Below, one piece after another: positions 22,540 to 31,970 of a stretch of DNA of 41,409 nt. How positions within the stretch are numbered: position 1 is the first letter of the stretch; every line of letters starts with the position of its first letter. The notes beneath the pieces were generated by a model. That model worked only from the letters and a program-made list of their open reading frames with translations. It did no database searches and had not been told where the DNA came from. Both the position numbers and the translations under genes were made by a program. Origin of the DNA: a virus. The stretch is taken from positions 1-41,409 of the IMG/VR virus record IMGVR_UViG_3300021142_000071. One strand, 5' to 3'.

Positions 22540-25500
22540 CGCTTGACTGCTTTCTGTACTTTGTTAATCCATGCTGCGCTTTTAGATGCTGAAACAGTTG
22601 CTTGCGAACTTATTATAGCAGCTTTCTTTGTTGAGTCATAGGTGCTTGCAATTAATGCTCCCGTCTGACTATTTTGGTCAGCTCGTAGATTAGCAACTTC
22701 TGCTCTTAATGATTTAATTTCATTAACAAGAGGTGTCATATCTGGACGACCCATTGTTTTATAATCAACGGCTTGATCAGCAGTGAGAACTTGTTCGCCC
22801 TGATGTAATTCTGCTCGGTATCCGTTGAACGGTACAAACGCAAGTCCAGCCGCATGGGAACCGTTCAATGCAGCAGTTCCGCTTCCTGATACTGCATTGT
22901 TCATTGCATTTACAAGAACTTGTATTAGTTGTGGCATTGCTGCAACAGCTTGCGCAACTGTTTGAACACTTTGATTAATTGTAATCAATCCCGATACTTG
23001 TTGATTGAGAGCTGCTAATTGTTGTTGCGCAGTAGTCAACTGAGTTGTTTGTGCTCCTGTGATTGCAGAAGCCAAATCTTTCTGTACTTTTGCATAATCT
23101 GCTTGATAGGCAGCACTAGAAGCATTTGCTGTCTGCGAAGCTGTTAAGAAAGCGGACGTAACCGTCTGAAGCTGTCCTTGAGCTGTTGCATCTCCTCTAT
23201 TAGCTGAAGCAAGTGTTGAATTATATAAATCAGAAGCTGCTTGATATTTCTGCTGTGGCGTTAATGTAGATAGTGTACTTGTTGCTAGACCATCTTTAAA
23301 TGTTTGCAATCCAGTAGCATAACCGCTTAAAGACGAAATAACGTTGTTTATAGCAGTGTATTGCGTGTTGTATGCTGTTGTAAGGTTGGTTGTAGCAGTT
23401 GCTACCGTAACCACACCGGAAAGCCCCTGTGCGTTGGTTGTAGCTGTTGCAAACGCACCACTAAGGTTAAGCAAACCACCTTGCAATTTCTGGCCTGCTG
23501 CGGTGCTAGTGTCTACGCTCATCACAAGTTGCGCAAAACCTGCATTTGTTGCAGGCATCTTAACGCCAAGAGCTGTAAACTGAGCATTAAGTCCGGTCAA
23601 TTCAATGGCAGATTGTTGAGCAGGTGTAAAATAGTTCTTCAAGTAGTCAGATAAACCTTGTGTCAAGTTTGCTTGACTACCTGCTCCGGTAATTGTTGAT
23701 TGACTTAAATTATTTCCATTCAGCCCTACTGATTGCATTGTTGTCTGAGCTTTTATAAGAGCTGCCCACAATGTGGTCAGTGTAGTTGCATCGCCTGTAA
23801 ACTGCTGAATAATATTACCAATACCTGTCAAAACGCCACCGCCTAATTGCTGAGTAGCGACCATTGTCTGACGTTCAATTTCAGTTTGTACATCACCTTG
23901 TTTATTTATAATACTTGTGTATGCAATAGCATTCAATCCCAAACCAGTCAGAGCTGAGTTAGCATTGGCCACACCAGTTGCAACTCGAATAACGGTTTGC
24001 GCCATTCCTTCGCCGATTTGCTGGAATGCTTGAACTTGCGGAAACACCTGACCAGAAATCTTGTCTAACGACGCAGAAATTACAGCATTGATTGCATTTG
24101 TTAATGCTGTACCAGTTAAGCCCTTTAAACTGATATTTGTTAATGGTAAAACAAAGTTTTGAACTTGTGAAGCTACAGCGGAACTAGATTGACCTAACGC
24201 GCTTGCTGCGGATGTCAGCGTTGCCTGTAAACTAGAAAATATTAATCCAAACTGACTGCTAATTGTTTGTGACACAGCAGTTGTTTGAACTTGATCACTT
24301 GAACTATTACCTCCAAATAAACCGCCAAATGCACCTTTTGTTGTTGTGTTGACATTTGCGTACTGATTAACGCCTTGTCCTTGAGCTAGAGAACCAACTG
24401 TTCCTCCGTATTGCAAACCTGCATCTGTTACACTCGACGTACTGCTTCCGCCTAAGAAACCTCCAATAGCACCCATCAAACCAGATGAACCTCCAAACGC
24501 TGTAGTTTTACCTAGACCGCTTATAGACATATTACTAGCTGATGTAACTCCTGTTGCTTGTGTAACCAGATTAGCTAGACCTGTCATCGCTGACGATATA
24601 CCATTCAGAGCAGATAACATGGACATTGTCAACGGAACCATTGTTGATGAATTATTTCCCATTAACTGCAAGCTGTTCTGAATCGAATTACTCTGCGTTG
24701 TTGCGACACCGTTTGTATTAACCGCGCCACCAAAGACAGTTCCTGTTCCTTGAGATGCTTGCATTTGACCAGAAGAAGCTGCATCAGGTGTACTTGAACC
24801 GCCCATTGCGCTATATCCTAATCCTGCCATTACAAGTCCCATTGCAGCAACCCCGGCAAATCCGCCCCAACCGGACTGGCCGAACATTGTCGCAGCGCCT
24901 TCAATGACGCCTGCAATTGTTTGTTCTGCTGCCATTGCCATTTCGACCACATGAAAAGCTTGAGATATTCCGTGAGCAACAGCGTATCCTTTTGACTTCT
25001 TATCAAACATGTTAGCTATGCCGTCAGTCAAGTCCGCATAGCCTTTGAGTTGACCCTGAATGTCCGTTGCGCCCGTTTTATTAAAGTTGTCTTGAATCTT
25101 ACCAAGATTAGTAAGAGCTGACCCCATTCCCGTTAAACCTGTTGCGATGTTTGCAAAATGAACACCAAGGCTCTGAGCGGATGTTCCCATATCTTTAAGA
25201 GCTGTTCCGGCATCTATTAAACCAGCAGCAGCAAGAGCGGCTTCATTAGTTCCCGCTGTCAATGTGGCCATCTGTTGATAAGCAGCTATTGCAGAATCAT
25301 AAGCAGCTTGCGCAGAAGCTTGTTCTTCAACAGAACCCTGTTTAGCTGCTTTCATTCCGTTATCAGCTTGAGCCAATTGTATTGCTACAATCTTCATTGC
25401 TGCTTCTTGAGCAAACATCACTTTAGCTGTTTCAGCACCAATGAAACTAGCTTTGCCAACAGCATCACGCTCTTGTTGAGCAGCTAATTCTTTTTGATAT

Positions 25501-28500
25501 ATTTTCTGTAAATTTTCACTAGCTGTAGCAACATCTCTGTATCCGGCCGATGCTAATAAATTAGCTCTAACGGAATCGCTAATAGAATCATTTGCTTTAG
25601 ATTGCTCAATTTGTATCTGAGCAATTTGAACTGCTGTTGCTTTTGCAGCTCCGCCGTAATTTATCAAGTTACTAGCGGCTGCTATAGATTCTTCTGCAGC
25701 TATCTTATTTGCTTTTATTTCAGCTACCATCTTAGTTTCAATAGCTTTAGTTGTATTTCCTTTATCAATTTGGGCAGCTTGTTCGGTTACACGAACCCAT
25801 TCAGCACTATCTTTGACAACGCCAATTGTCTGCATGTATGCTTGCTGCTTGGCTGTTTCGGCGTCCACAGATTTAAGCTGACTACCGTTCAAATCATCAA
25901 TTGCCGCTTTATTCTCAGCAATTCTCTTAACATTAGCGATCTGTAACGCTGACATGCTGTTAGCTTGAGTTTCCAGATATTTCGCTGCGTCAGCGTCTTT
26001 GGCTGCATCAATAAGTCTTTGTTCTTTTGCTTTTTGGTCATCTGAGCTCCAACCTTTTTTAAGTTCTTGGTATTTACCTTGAGCAATTTCTTCGATAACT
26101 TGCATCTCATTTGTACGAGACATTTGTTGTACTTCTGTAAGACCTGTTTGTTGTGCAGCTTCTGCAATTGCCTTGTAACCAGCTATCTTTTTAACCATTT
26201 CTACGATAGCTTGGTCTAAAGGATTTTGTGCGACAGTAGGAGGTTTAGCTGTATATTTTTTAAGAATTAATTCGTTTTCCGCTGCAATTGCAGCAGGATC
26301 CAGTCTGGGATTTGCAATGCCAGTATTGGCTGCATCTTTAGCCCAGTTCTTTTGTTCTTCCAAATATTGGTTCTGCGCTATTTTAAGCTCACTAAGTCCT
26401 TTATTTTTTAACGTAATGTCAAGTAAATCTCTTTCCATGGAAGAATGAACGGATGCCGATGTTTCAATTGTTCTTAAACCATCAATTGATCCTAATGCTG
26501 TTTGTTCATCTAAATTTCTCTGTGCTTCTGTTTGTTTATCAATGGCAGCAGCTAAACGAGATCTGAGTTCAATTGTTTGTACCGTATCTCCTGAGCCAGA
26601 TATATTACTTGTAGATTGCTGTACATTGGTTGCTATCTTAGACTGAAGTTCGGAAATTTCCTTATTTAAAGCTTGAAGTTTAATAGCAGGATCTTTAGAA
26701 CCCCAATTAGCAATATCGTCCCCAAGACCACTAAAAAACACTTTAACGCTGTTCCAAGCTGTAAGAATGTTCCCTGCGTTAGCTATAATTTCTTTTGATC
26801 GTTTATCGATTGCTTCTGCATAAGCTTCCATTACAACCTGAGAAGCTCCCTTGGCGTCGCCTTCTCGTCCAAGAGCTTCTGCATTTTCATAGATAGCTGT
26901 TGTTAAATAGTGGAATTGATCATCTAGTTTAATAGCAGCTTTAATAACTGCTTCAGATGCTTGTGCGCTACGCCCTGTTGATTGTACAGCAAGTGATTCA
27001 AACTGAGCCACTGTTGCTGTAACAGCTTGACCTGTTGCCATTTGCATTTCTGTGGCTGCTGTAGATATTTTACCTATTTCGTCTGCTGTAAACTTACCAC
27101 TACCGGCTAAAGACAAAACAGCTTCTTTTGCGTTAGAAATTGTTCCGCCTGCTGTTGTAGCAGCATAAGCCAGTTGATTTAAACCAGAAACTGATGTTCC
27201 AGCATAATTGTTTGTTATGATCAGAGCGTCTTTTAGTTTTTCTTGTTCAAGCGCACCTTTAGTCATTTCAAAAGAAACAACCGCTAATGCTGAACCTAAC
27301 CACACTAGAGGATTAAGCAGTCCTCCGGCAGCATCAGCGAGAACTGTAAACGAACCGGCCATTTTTGAGTAGTTGCCTCTAGAAAACTCTCTACCTTCAA
27401 CAACTAGCTCTGATGTTACACGACTTGTATTAAAAGCCAGTCCTTCTGCTTCAGTTGCAGCATCCTTAGATGCTTTTTTAGCTAACGCTAATTCAGCGTT
27501 TACTTTAGCTAGAGCAAGTGCGTATTGTTCTTCTGATGCTGCTGCATTAGTAGATACGCTTGTTGGGACATTAGCAAAAGCTTTCGATGTAGTATTACCA
27601 GAAATACTTTCGCTCGCTTGGTAGGATTGAAGGTCGCGTAACTGTTTGATCCGTGTTTCATAAGATAATGAAGCCCATTTAATTTCAGCTATCGCTTGTT
27701 GCTCTGCGTAAGCAGCAGCTTGCGCATCCGCTTCTGCTATTTGAGCTAATCGGGCATCTTCATTCTCTTTAAGTGTACGCATTTTAAATGCGTTAAAGAT
27801 GGTTTGGTTTGCTGTCTGAGCATCCATTGCAGCTTGTTGAGCAGCAATTTCAGCATCTAATATAACATTAGCTTCAGCAAGATTTTCTCTTAACGTGCGA
27901 GATTTAAACGCAGCAAATACAATCATATCTGCTTGTTGTTTTTCATAAGCAGCTTTTGCTGCTTCTGCTTCATTAATGGCTGCAAGTTCAACAGCAGCCT
28001 GGTTTTCTTTTAATATACGTGTTTTAAAAGCAGAAAATATTGTTTGAGCTGTTTGTTGTTTTTCTAAGGCTAATTGATTAGCCGCTGTTTCAGCATCTAA
28101 TGCAGCGTCTACAACGGCTTGATTTTCTTTTAACGTGCGAGCTTTAAAGGCTGCAAAAATTGTAACGTTCATTTGTTGCTTCTCAAGAGCAACCCGATTA
28201 GCTTCTACTTCTGTAAGTGCGGCAAAATTTTGTGCTTCTGAGTTTTCATCAATTGACCGAATACGCTGAGCGTCTAATGCAACACGTGAAGCAAAATCTG
28301 CTTCTGCAGCAGCCCAATCAGCTGCATATAAAACAGCACGAGCCTTGTAAGCATCCTGTTCTGTAGCAGATAACTGTTTGATAGCTTCTCCGCGCAGTTT
28401 ATATAACTCAAGGTCGCGAGTTTGAGTTATACGCGCCTGCTCTTGAGCTACTGTTAATTCGGTAAGTAATGCAATTTGTTTATTTGTTTCTTGTGTGATA

Positions 28501-28688
28501 CCCATTGTTGCCGCTGCATAAGCGAGCATTGCTTCTTTGGAGTGACCAAAGGTATCTACCTGGACTTGGAGGGTTGTAACGAACTTTCTGGACGCAGTAT
28601 CCAGTTTGTTAATCTGCGCTAAAGTCTCATCGCCGCCTTCAGTTGCAAATTGGATACCTAATACTGCTAATTCAGTAGAGCCTGCCAT
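22536..28688 (-). CDS. Tape measure protein (2050 aa)
   Basis: This is the longest gene. It sets tail length and is extended inside the tail tube; at about 1.5 angstrom per residue it would give a tail near 300 nm. Residues 167 to about 326 are four 40-residue helical repeats. From about 430 to 670 comes the tape-measure core (AGGLLNPLVWLGSALAVVSFEM, AVLSLAGSGKFTADEI, STAATEMQMATGQAV, AVQSTGRSAQA), then long coiled coils. A Gly/Ala hydrophobic segment (GWGGFAGVAAMGLVMAGLGY) follows at about 1270, and the C-terminus has GLAFVPFNGYRAELHQGEQVL, usual in these proteins. AGGAT precedes ATG 28688. It follows the frameshifted chaperone gene, as in lambda. Confidence 0.95.
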   Translation of the reverse strand: MAGSTELAVLGIQFATEGGDETLAQINKLDTASRKFVTTLQVQVDTFGHSKEAMLAYAAATMGITQETNKQIALLTELTVAQEQARITQTRDLELYKLRGEAIKQLSATEQDAYKARAVLYAADWAAAEADFASRVALDAQRIRSIDENSEAQNFAALTEVEANRVALEKQQMNVTIFAAFKARTLKENQAVVDAALDAETAANQLALEKQQTAQTIFSAFKTRILKENQAAVELAAINEAEAAKAAYEKQQADMIVFAAFKSRTLRENLAEANVILDAEIAAQQAAMDAQTANQTIFNAFKMRTLKENEDARLAQIAEADAQAAAYAEQQAIAEIKWASLSYETRIKQLRDLQSYQASESISGNTTSKAFANVPTSVSTNAAASEEQYALALAKVNAELALAKKASKDAATEAEGLAFNTSRVTSELVVEGREFSRGNYSKMAGSFTVLADAAGGLLNPLVWLGSALAVVSFEMTKGALEQEKLKDALIITNNYAGTSVSGLNQLAYAATTAGGTISNAKEAVLSLAGSGKFTADEIGKISTAATEMQMATGQAVTATVAQFESLAVQSTGRSAQASEAVIKAAIKLDDQFHYLTTAIYENAEALGREGDAKGASQVVMEAYAEAIDKRSKEIIANAGNILTAWNSVKVFFSGLGDDIANWGSKDPAIKLQALNKEISELQSKIATNVQQSTSNISGSGDTVQTIELRSRLAAAIDKQTEAQRNLDEQTALGSIDGLRTIETSASVHSSMERDLLDITLKNKGLSELKIAQNQYLEEQKNWAKDAANTGIANPRLDPAAIAAENELILKKYTAKPPTVAQNPLDQAIVEMVKKIAGYKAIAEAAQQTGLTEVQQMSRTNEMQVIEEIAQGKYQELKKGWSSDDQKAKEQRLIDAAKDADAAKYLETQANSMSALQIANVKRIAENKAAIDDLNGSQLKSVDAETAKQQAYMQTIGVVKDSAEWVRVTEQAAQIDKGNTTKAIETKMVAEIKANKIAAEESIAAASNLINYGGAAKATAVQIAQIQIEQSKANDSISDSVRANLLASAGYRDVATASENLQKIYQKELAAQQERDAVGKASFIGAETAKVMFAQEAAMKIVAIQLAQADNGMKAAKQGSVEEQASAQAAYDSAIAAYQQMATLTAGTNEAALAAAGLIDAGTALKDMGTSAQSLGVHFANIATGLTGMGSALTNLGKIQDNFNKTGATDIQGQLKGYADLTDGIANMFDKKSKGYAVAHGISQAFHVVEMAMAAEQTIAGVIEGAATMFGQSGWGGFAGVAAMGLVMAGLGYSAMGGSSTPDAASSGQMQASQGTGTVFGGAVNTNGVATTQSNSIQNSLQLMGNNSSTMVPLTMSMLSALNGISSAMTGLANLVTQATGVTSASNMSISGLGKTTAFGGSSGLMGAIGGFLGGSSTSSVTDAGLQYGGTVGSLAQGQGVNQYANVNTTTKGAFGGLFGGNSSSDQVQTTAVSQTISSQFGLIFSSLQATLTSAASALGQSSSAVASQVQNFVLPLTNISLKGLTGTALTNAINAVISASLDKISGQVFPQVQAFQQIGEGMAQTVIRVATGVANANSALTGLGLNAIAYTSIINKQGDVQTEIERQTMVATQQLGGGVLTGIGNIIQQFTGDATTLTTLWAALIKAQTTMQSVGLNGNNLSQSTITGAGSQANLTQGLSDYLKNYFTPAQQSAIELTGLNAQFTALGVKMPATNAGFAQLVMSVDTSTAAGQKLQGGLLNLSGAFATATTNAQGLSGVVTVATATTNLTTAYNTQYTAINNVISSLSGYATGLQTFKDGLATSTLSTLTPQQKYQAASDLYNSTLASANRGDATAQGQLQTVTSAFLTASQTANASSAAYQADYAKVQKDLASAITGAQTTQLTTAQQQLAALNQQVSGLITINQSVQTVAQAVAAMPQLIQVLVNAMNNAVSGSGTAALNGSHAAGLAFVPFNGYRAELHQGEQVLTADQAVDYKTMGRPDMTPLVNEIKSLRAEVANLRADQNSQTGALIASTYDSTKKAAIISSQATVSASKSAAWINKVQKAVKR
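27711..28190 (-). repeat. Four tandem 120-bp repeats inside the tape measure gene
   Basis: Residues 167-206, 207-246, 247-286 and 287-326 align without gaps: each has [AY]-x-E/A-K/Q-QQ, then IF-x-AFK-x-RTL[KR]EN about ten residues later, then a Glu/Ala helix. A fifth, weaker unit follows (KWASLSYETRIKQLRDL). The copies have diverged, so the duplication is old. The period is exactly 40 residues. Confidence 0.85.
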
Positions 28689-28703
28689 ATTAGATATCCT
28701 ATT

Positions 28704-29518
28704 CTAATTGCTTGTTGATGATGGTGATGGCGTTCGTCTTGCTATTTGTTCCCGTCTGATGCGCATAAACGTAGATTCAATTTGAATAACACAATCAATT
28801 TCAAAAGGAATTACATTCATCTTATAAAGCCTAACACATGACTCGATTTCTGAGTATGTAATGGTACACAAGTCCATACCCGATTGCCTGCGTTCGCTAA
28901 GTTTAACCCACCACTCCCAAATATGCAACAATTCTATAGGACAGTCTTGTACATCTAGTTGTGAAGGCATCTGACCGGATTGCCTCCAATGACTGCGAAG
29001 ATGAGTTTCTAAAGTTTCTCCGTCATCTTGCAGTTCATTTAACTCAAAATAACCTTCAACAAAAGCTGATAGTTGTTCTATCAGCTCTTGGTAAAATTTG
29101 AGTCGACTTCCAATGCAGCAAGAACTTTAGCTTGCCAAGTAGGCTTCTTAGCAAACATCTTAGCCAGCAGTTCTTTATTGAACGGAACTTCTTCTCCTTT
29201 GTTTGAAAAACCAAACCAGCCTGTGACCACACAAAGAGCCAAGCGTGTTTCACTTGACGAGATTGCGCGGTGCAGAGTTTTAGCACCTTCGTCTGTTGAA
29301 GCATCGATCATTGTTTTGCGTTTAGCAGACTTCTGCAGACCTTCAATACGCAATTGAGCATTCAGCTCTTGAAATTCTTTACTGTCTTTACCAATGATGA
29401 TAAAGCCGGAAACGTCTTCACCGTCCTCATTGTTAACAACAGGAACTCGCGCTGTTACGGAACCTGAATCGCTATCATCCAGAAAAGACAGATCGCTTGT
29501 TGTGGTTACTTGTGTCAT
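28704..29518 (-). CDS. Tail assembly chaperone GT fusion made by -1 frameshifting
   Basis: This fusion, like lambda G-T, is made when ribosomes slip at AAATTTT (29093-29099). Reading runs from ATG 29518 to 29093, steps back one base, and continues from 29093 to the TAG at 28704, giving 271 residues. The T part (YQELIEQLSAFVEGYFEL, later ELLHIWEWWVKLSERRQSG) has no plausible start of its own before MPSQLD at 28970, and its frame is open back to the slip site. GT proteins bind the tape measure and recruit tube subunits during tail assembly. The gene lies between tail tube and tape measure genes, the conserved position. Confidence 0.88.
29064..29099 (-). promoter_or_regulatory. -1 programmed frameshift signal: slippery heptamer plus stem-loop
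   Basis: On the minus strand the zero-frame codons TCA AAT TTT contain A-AAT-TTT, a canonical slippery heptamer (29099-29093). After six bases comes a perfect 9-bp stem, AGCTGATAG with CTATCAGCT, closing a five-base loop (29086-29064). The G stop codon lies inside the stem. Spacing and structure match well-known frameshift signals. Confidence 0.92.
29081..29518 (-). CDS. Tail assembly chaperone G (unshifted product)
   Basis: The 145-residue product ends at the TGA 29083-29081, inside the frameshift stem. Features include an acidic N-terminus (SDLSFLDDSDSG), VSGFIIIGKDSKEFQELNAQL, and a helical C-terminal half with CVVTGWFGFSNKGEEVPFNKELLAKMF, a pattern seen in tail-tube-adjacent chaperones. 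It is the major product and coats the tape measure during assembly by analogy with lambda gpG. It has its own short leader after a strong terminator, with AGGA before the ATG. Confidence 0.85.
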   Translation of the reverse strand: MTQVTTTSDLSFLDDSDSGSVTARVPVVNNEDGEDVSGFIIIGKDSKEFQELNAQLRIEGLQKSAKRKTMIDASTDEGAKTLHRAISSSETRLALCVVTGWFGFSNKGEEVPFNKELLAKMFAKKPTWQAKVLAALEVDSNFTKS

Positions 29519-29544
29519 GATAGTCCTATAATTATATAAAGTTT

Positions 29545-29573
29545 AAAAAGACCCGAGGCATTTAGCCTCGGGT
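29545..29573 (-). terminator. Intrinsic terminator after the tail tube gene
   Basis: On the minus strand ACCCGAGGC and GCCTCGGGT form a perfect 9-bp stem with a five-base loop, followed by CTTTTT. It separates the tail tube gene from the chaperone genes and probably lets the tube gene be made in large excess. Confidence 0.9.
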
Positions 29574-29579
29574 AAAGAC

Positions 29580-29601
29580 ACAGATCGAGGAGACGATCTG
29601 T
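29580..29601 (-). repeat. 8-bp stem-loop upstream of the tail tube terminator
   Basis: ACAGATCG and CGATCTGT are exact inverted repeats around a six-base loop, starting just after the tail tube stop codon. With the terminator that follows it forms a double hairpin, which may protect the 3' end of the tail tube mRNA. Confidence 0.7.
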
Positions 29602-29604
29602 TAG

Positions 29605-30825
29605 TTATACTGCTTGACTATCCTGGATAGTAAAGATGGTCTGATCGGAATTAAGAGCAGGGCCACCAGCCAAATTAATCGAAGCAGTGAATGGGTAAGT
29701 ACGAACGATACCTTTAACGCCGTCGTCGGGATCTGAACCAGTTAGCTTAATTGCTGAACAACCAACAGCAACAAAGTTGGCGCTGTTGGTTGTATCTGCC
29801 GCCATTACCGCACAAAGCGAAGTAACAGTTTCATTATCAAACAATGTTTTCAGGACTGCGGTATCAAACAGACCAGTGAACTGACCAGATACTTCAATCA
29901 AACCGCGCGCCATATCCGGAGAGAAGTTTGAACCGACGATCGGGCCTTCTGCTGTCAGTGTTGCTTTAACTGTGATTGTGACACCTGTAACAGTAACAAC
30001 CTGATTACCGTTGACAGTAAGAACACCACGTACAGCAGTTAAAACGTTGGTAGTAGTAGCGGCAGTAGGAGTTGTAAGCGCCTGTGCAGTGCCGGAGGTG
30101 CGAACGCCTAAACCCTGTGCAGCGATTTTAATGGTAGCATTACCAGAGGCAGGCAAACCAATATCAATCTGTCCCATACGCATGTCGGGGAAGACTTCAG
30201 ACTGAGCAATCTCCGGATACCATTCTTCAATAGTAAATAATGTATCTGTTTGTGAAGTATTGGCTGCAAAACACTTCTTACCGATTACGGTTGTAGTTGA
30301 AGTTGCAATTGGGCCTTCTGCAATACAGACAGTTCCGTTGACCACAATATAGGTTAGCACCAATGCGGTAATACCTGTGATCAGGAAGTTGTTTGTCAGG
30401 TTGACAGGATTAACAAATGAACCTGTTGAAATCTGGAACACGTCGTTCAGTTTGAAACCGTCTGTCAACCATGAACCAGTTGCGCGTGTCAGGGTAAACG
30501 GGCCAGCGCCTGCAATGGTTAAAGAAGCTGAAGATGAAACAGAACCTGTAACGAAAGCTTTTCGTAAGAGCATTGAAAACATTGCTTCGTAGGTCAGAGG
30601 TGACAGCAAACCATCAAATGCCCAGCTTGTAGAAGCTGTACCCAAGTTAACACCATATGATTGCTGGTATGAGTTAATCTCGTCGTTCAGATACGTTGCA
30701 CGTTTCTTACTTGCGATGGATGTCTTCCGGCGCAGTGTCTGTCCACCTGCACCAATTGCAGGAACGCCAAGACCCGTTTGAGTCTTGTAACTGGTGAGCT
30801 TATTTATGCCTTGTGCGATTGTCAT
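29605..30825 (-). CDS. Major tail tube protein
   Basis: The 406-residue protein begins MTIAQGINKLTSYKTQTGLG and continues with TLRRKTSIASKKRATYLNDEI, the usual opening of a group of siphophage tail tube proteins. It is mostly beta with Ser/Thr/Gly-rich stretches. Its codons are well adapted, it has AAAGGT before the ATG, and it is followed by a double hairpin terminator, all fitting an abundant virion protein. It lies between tail terminator and tail chaperones, the conserved order. Its length exceeds the 200-250 residues of simple tube proteins, so an added Ig-like domain is likely. Confidence 0.85.
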   Translation of the reverse strand: MTIAQGINKLTSYKTQTGLGVPAIGAGGQTLRRKTSIASKKRATYLNDEINSYQQSYGVNLGTASTSWAFDGLLSPLTYEAMFSMLLRKAFVTGSVSSSASLTIAGAGPFTLTRATGSWLTDGFKLNDVFQISTGSFVNPVNLTNNFLITGITALVLTYIVVNGTVCIAEGPIATSTTTVIGKKCFAANTSQTDTLFTIEEWYPEIAQSEVFPDMRMGQIDIGLPASGNATIKIAAQGLGVRTSGTAQALTTPTAATTTNVLTAVRGVLTVNGNQVVTVTGVTITVKATLTAEGPIVGSNFSPDMARGLIEVSGQFTGLFDTAVLKTLFDNETVTSLCAVMAADTTNSANFVAVGCSAIKLTGSDPDDGVKGIVRTYPFTASINLAGGPALNSDQTIFTIQDSQAV

Positions 30826-30834
30826 GATATACCT

Positions 30835-31485
30835 TTACGAGAAAATTTGTGTTGAGTGATAGATCCGGAGCGTTTGTGTGACCTGATCTTGAGCTTGTAT
30901 AAATGAACCTAATTGCGGTGTCTGTAGAATTTGGATTCTTAATCCCCCATTTACAAACGTCATGCCTTTTGCAAAGTAAGACCTTATCAACTCCGCTCTA
31001 GCAAGTAAAGCACCTGTACCAATTCCAGGCGGATAACACAAGACAACTTGCATATAACCTTGTTCTATCCTGAAACCGCCGCCTTGCGTTGGTTCCGACG
31101 GAGCTGCATCAATCCAATCGATTTTTGCATACGGTACTCCGACAACACTTTGAAACATTACGTTGGGCCAAGATGTTAAATTTGCCAACACCTGACCGCC
31201 TGTTCCGGCAATTGTAACACTAATTACCTGTCCCGTTGCGGGATCTTCCAAATTAAAATTATTTGCATCAATTACATTGACTATATAATTTCCGCTTATG
31301 GCTGGTGTACTTCCTGTCATTCCCGAAATGACAACATAGATACCATCAATAAGCCCGTGAGGAATTGCTGTATAAAACGATCCGGGCGAACCAACCGATG
31401 CTGTTGTAATATTGACAGCAGGTATAATTCCAGGAATAGAATTAAATTGTGCCATTAAAGTAGCTCTGACTAAATCGACACTCAT
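30835..31485 (-). CDS. Tail terminator protein with an inserted beta domain
   Basis: Residues 1-25 (MSVDLVRATLMAQFNSIPGI) and about 100-216 (WPNVMFQSV, YMQVVLCYPPGIGTGALLARAELIR, RIQILQTPQLG) fit the DUF4128-like tail terminator fold that caps the tail tube at the head. Between them, at about 26-98, is a separate beta module containing IPHGLIDGIYVVISGMTG and NYIVNVIDANNFNLED, resembling HGLxxGDxVxIsG / vxdxxtFxL repeats of adhesive phage domains. It has GGAGGT before the ATG. The insertion would face outside the neck and is unusual here. Confidence 0.72.
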   Translation of the reverse strand: MSVDLVRATLMAQFNSIPGIIPAVNITTASVGSPGSFYTAIPHGLIDGIYVVISGMTGSTPAISGNYIVNVIDANNFNLEDPATGQVISVTIAGTGGQVLANLTSWPNVMFQSVVGVPYAKIDWIDAAPSEPTQGGGFRIEQGYMQVVLCYPPGIGTGALLARAELIRSYFAKGMTFVNGGLRIQILQTPQLGSFIQAQDQVTQTLRIYHSTQIFS

Positions 31486-31970
31486 CTTACGCGACCTCCG
31501 TTGGCTTTGATATCGCTAATAACGTCTTTGACAATATCTGGGAATTCCATATGTATTCTTCCAATGATGCCCTGAGCTGGAACTTGATTCGGAGAAGCAA
31601 TTCCTTCTTCAATTGCTATTGCATACGGAAGATTATTCACAAGATAATAACGCTTACCGTATCCAGCAGATTCTGGAATCTTCGTTAAATTTTCGCTAAC
31701 TGTGGATACGCCTGTTGGATCAATCTTTCCAGGCAAATCTCCAGCAGGCTGTTCATTTATACCAAGTTGCCAATTACCTCTAAATTGTCCTGGTTGATAA
31801 TCAGGAGGCGGTTTTCTTTTCCAAGTCTCAGGCATACCGACCGCACTATATGCGTCAGCTCTTTGAATAATTTCAGCAACAACATTATACGTCACTTCAT
31901 TAATTTTACGAGTGATTTCAACTTCCTTGTCCTTAAGCTTTTCAAGGAACGCAAAATTAATTCCGCTCAT
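31482..31970 (-). CDS. HK97 gp10-like head-tail / tail completion protein
   Basis: The protein (162 residues from ATG 31970) includes RYYLVNNLPYAIAIEEGIASP and PAQGIIGRIHMEFPDIV, the conserved end of gp10-like proteins that help join head and tail. A FRGNWQLGINEQP region lies in the middle. The start overlaps the upstream TGA (ATGA at 31970), so TTG 31982 is not needed. Confidence 0.75.
   Translation of the reverse strand: MSGINFAFLEKLKDKEVEITRKINEVTYNVVAEIIQRADAYSAVGMPETWKRKPPPDYQPGQFRGNWQLGINEQPAGDLPGKIDPTGVSTVSENLTKIPESAGYGKRYYLVNNLPYAIAIEEGIASPNQVPAQGIIGRIHMEFPDIVKDVISDIKANGGRVR

Noticed and set aside
29056-29304. 82-codon minus-strand ORF overlapping the tail chaperone
   Set aside because: It is in neither the G nor the shifted T frame, its composition is unlike a phage protein, and its region is explained by the GT frameshift.
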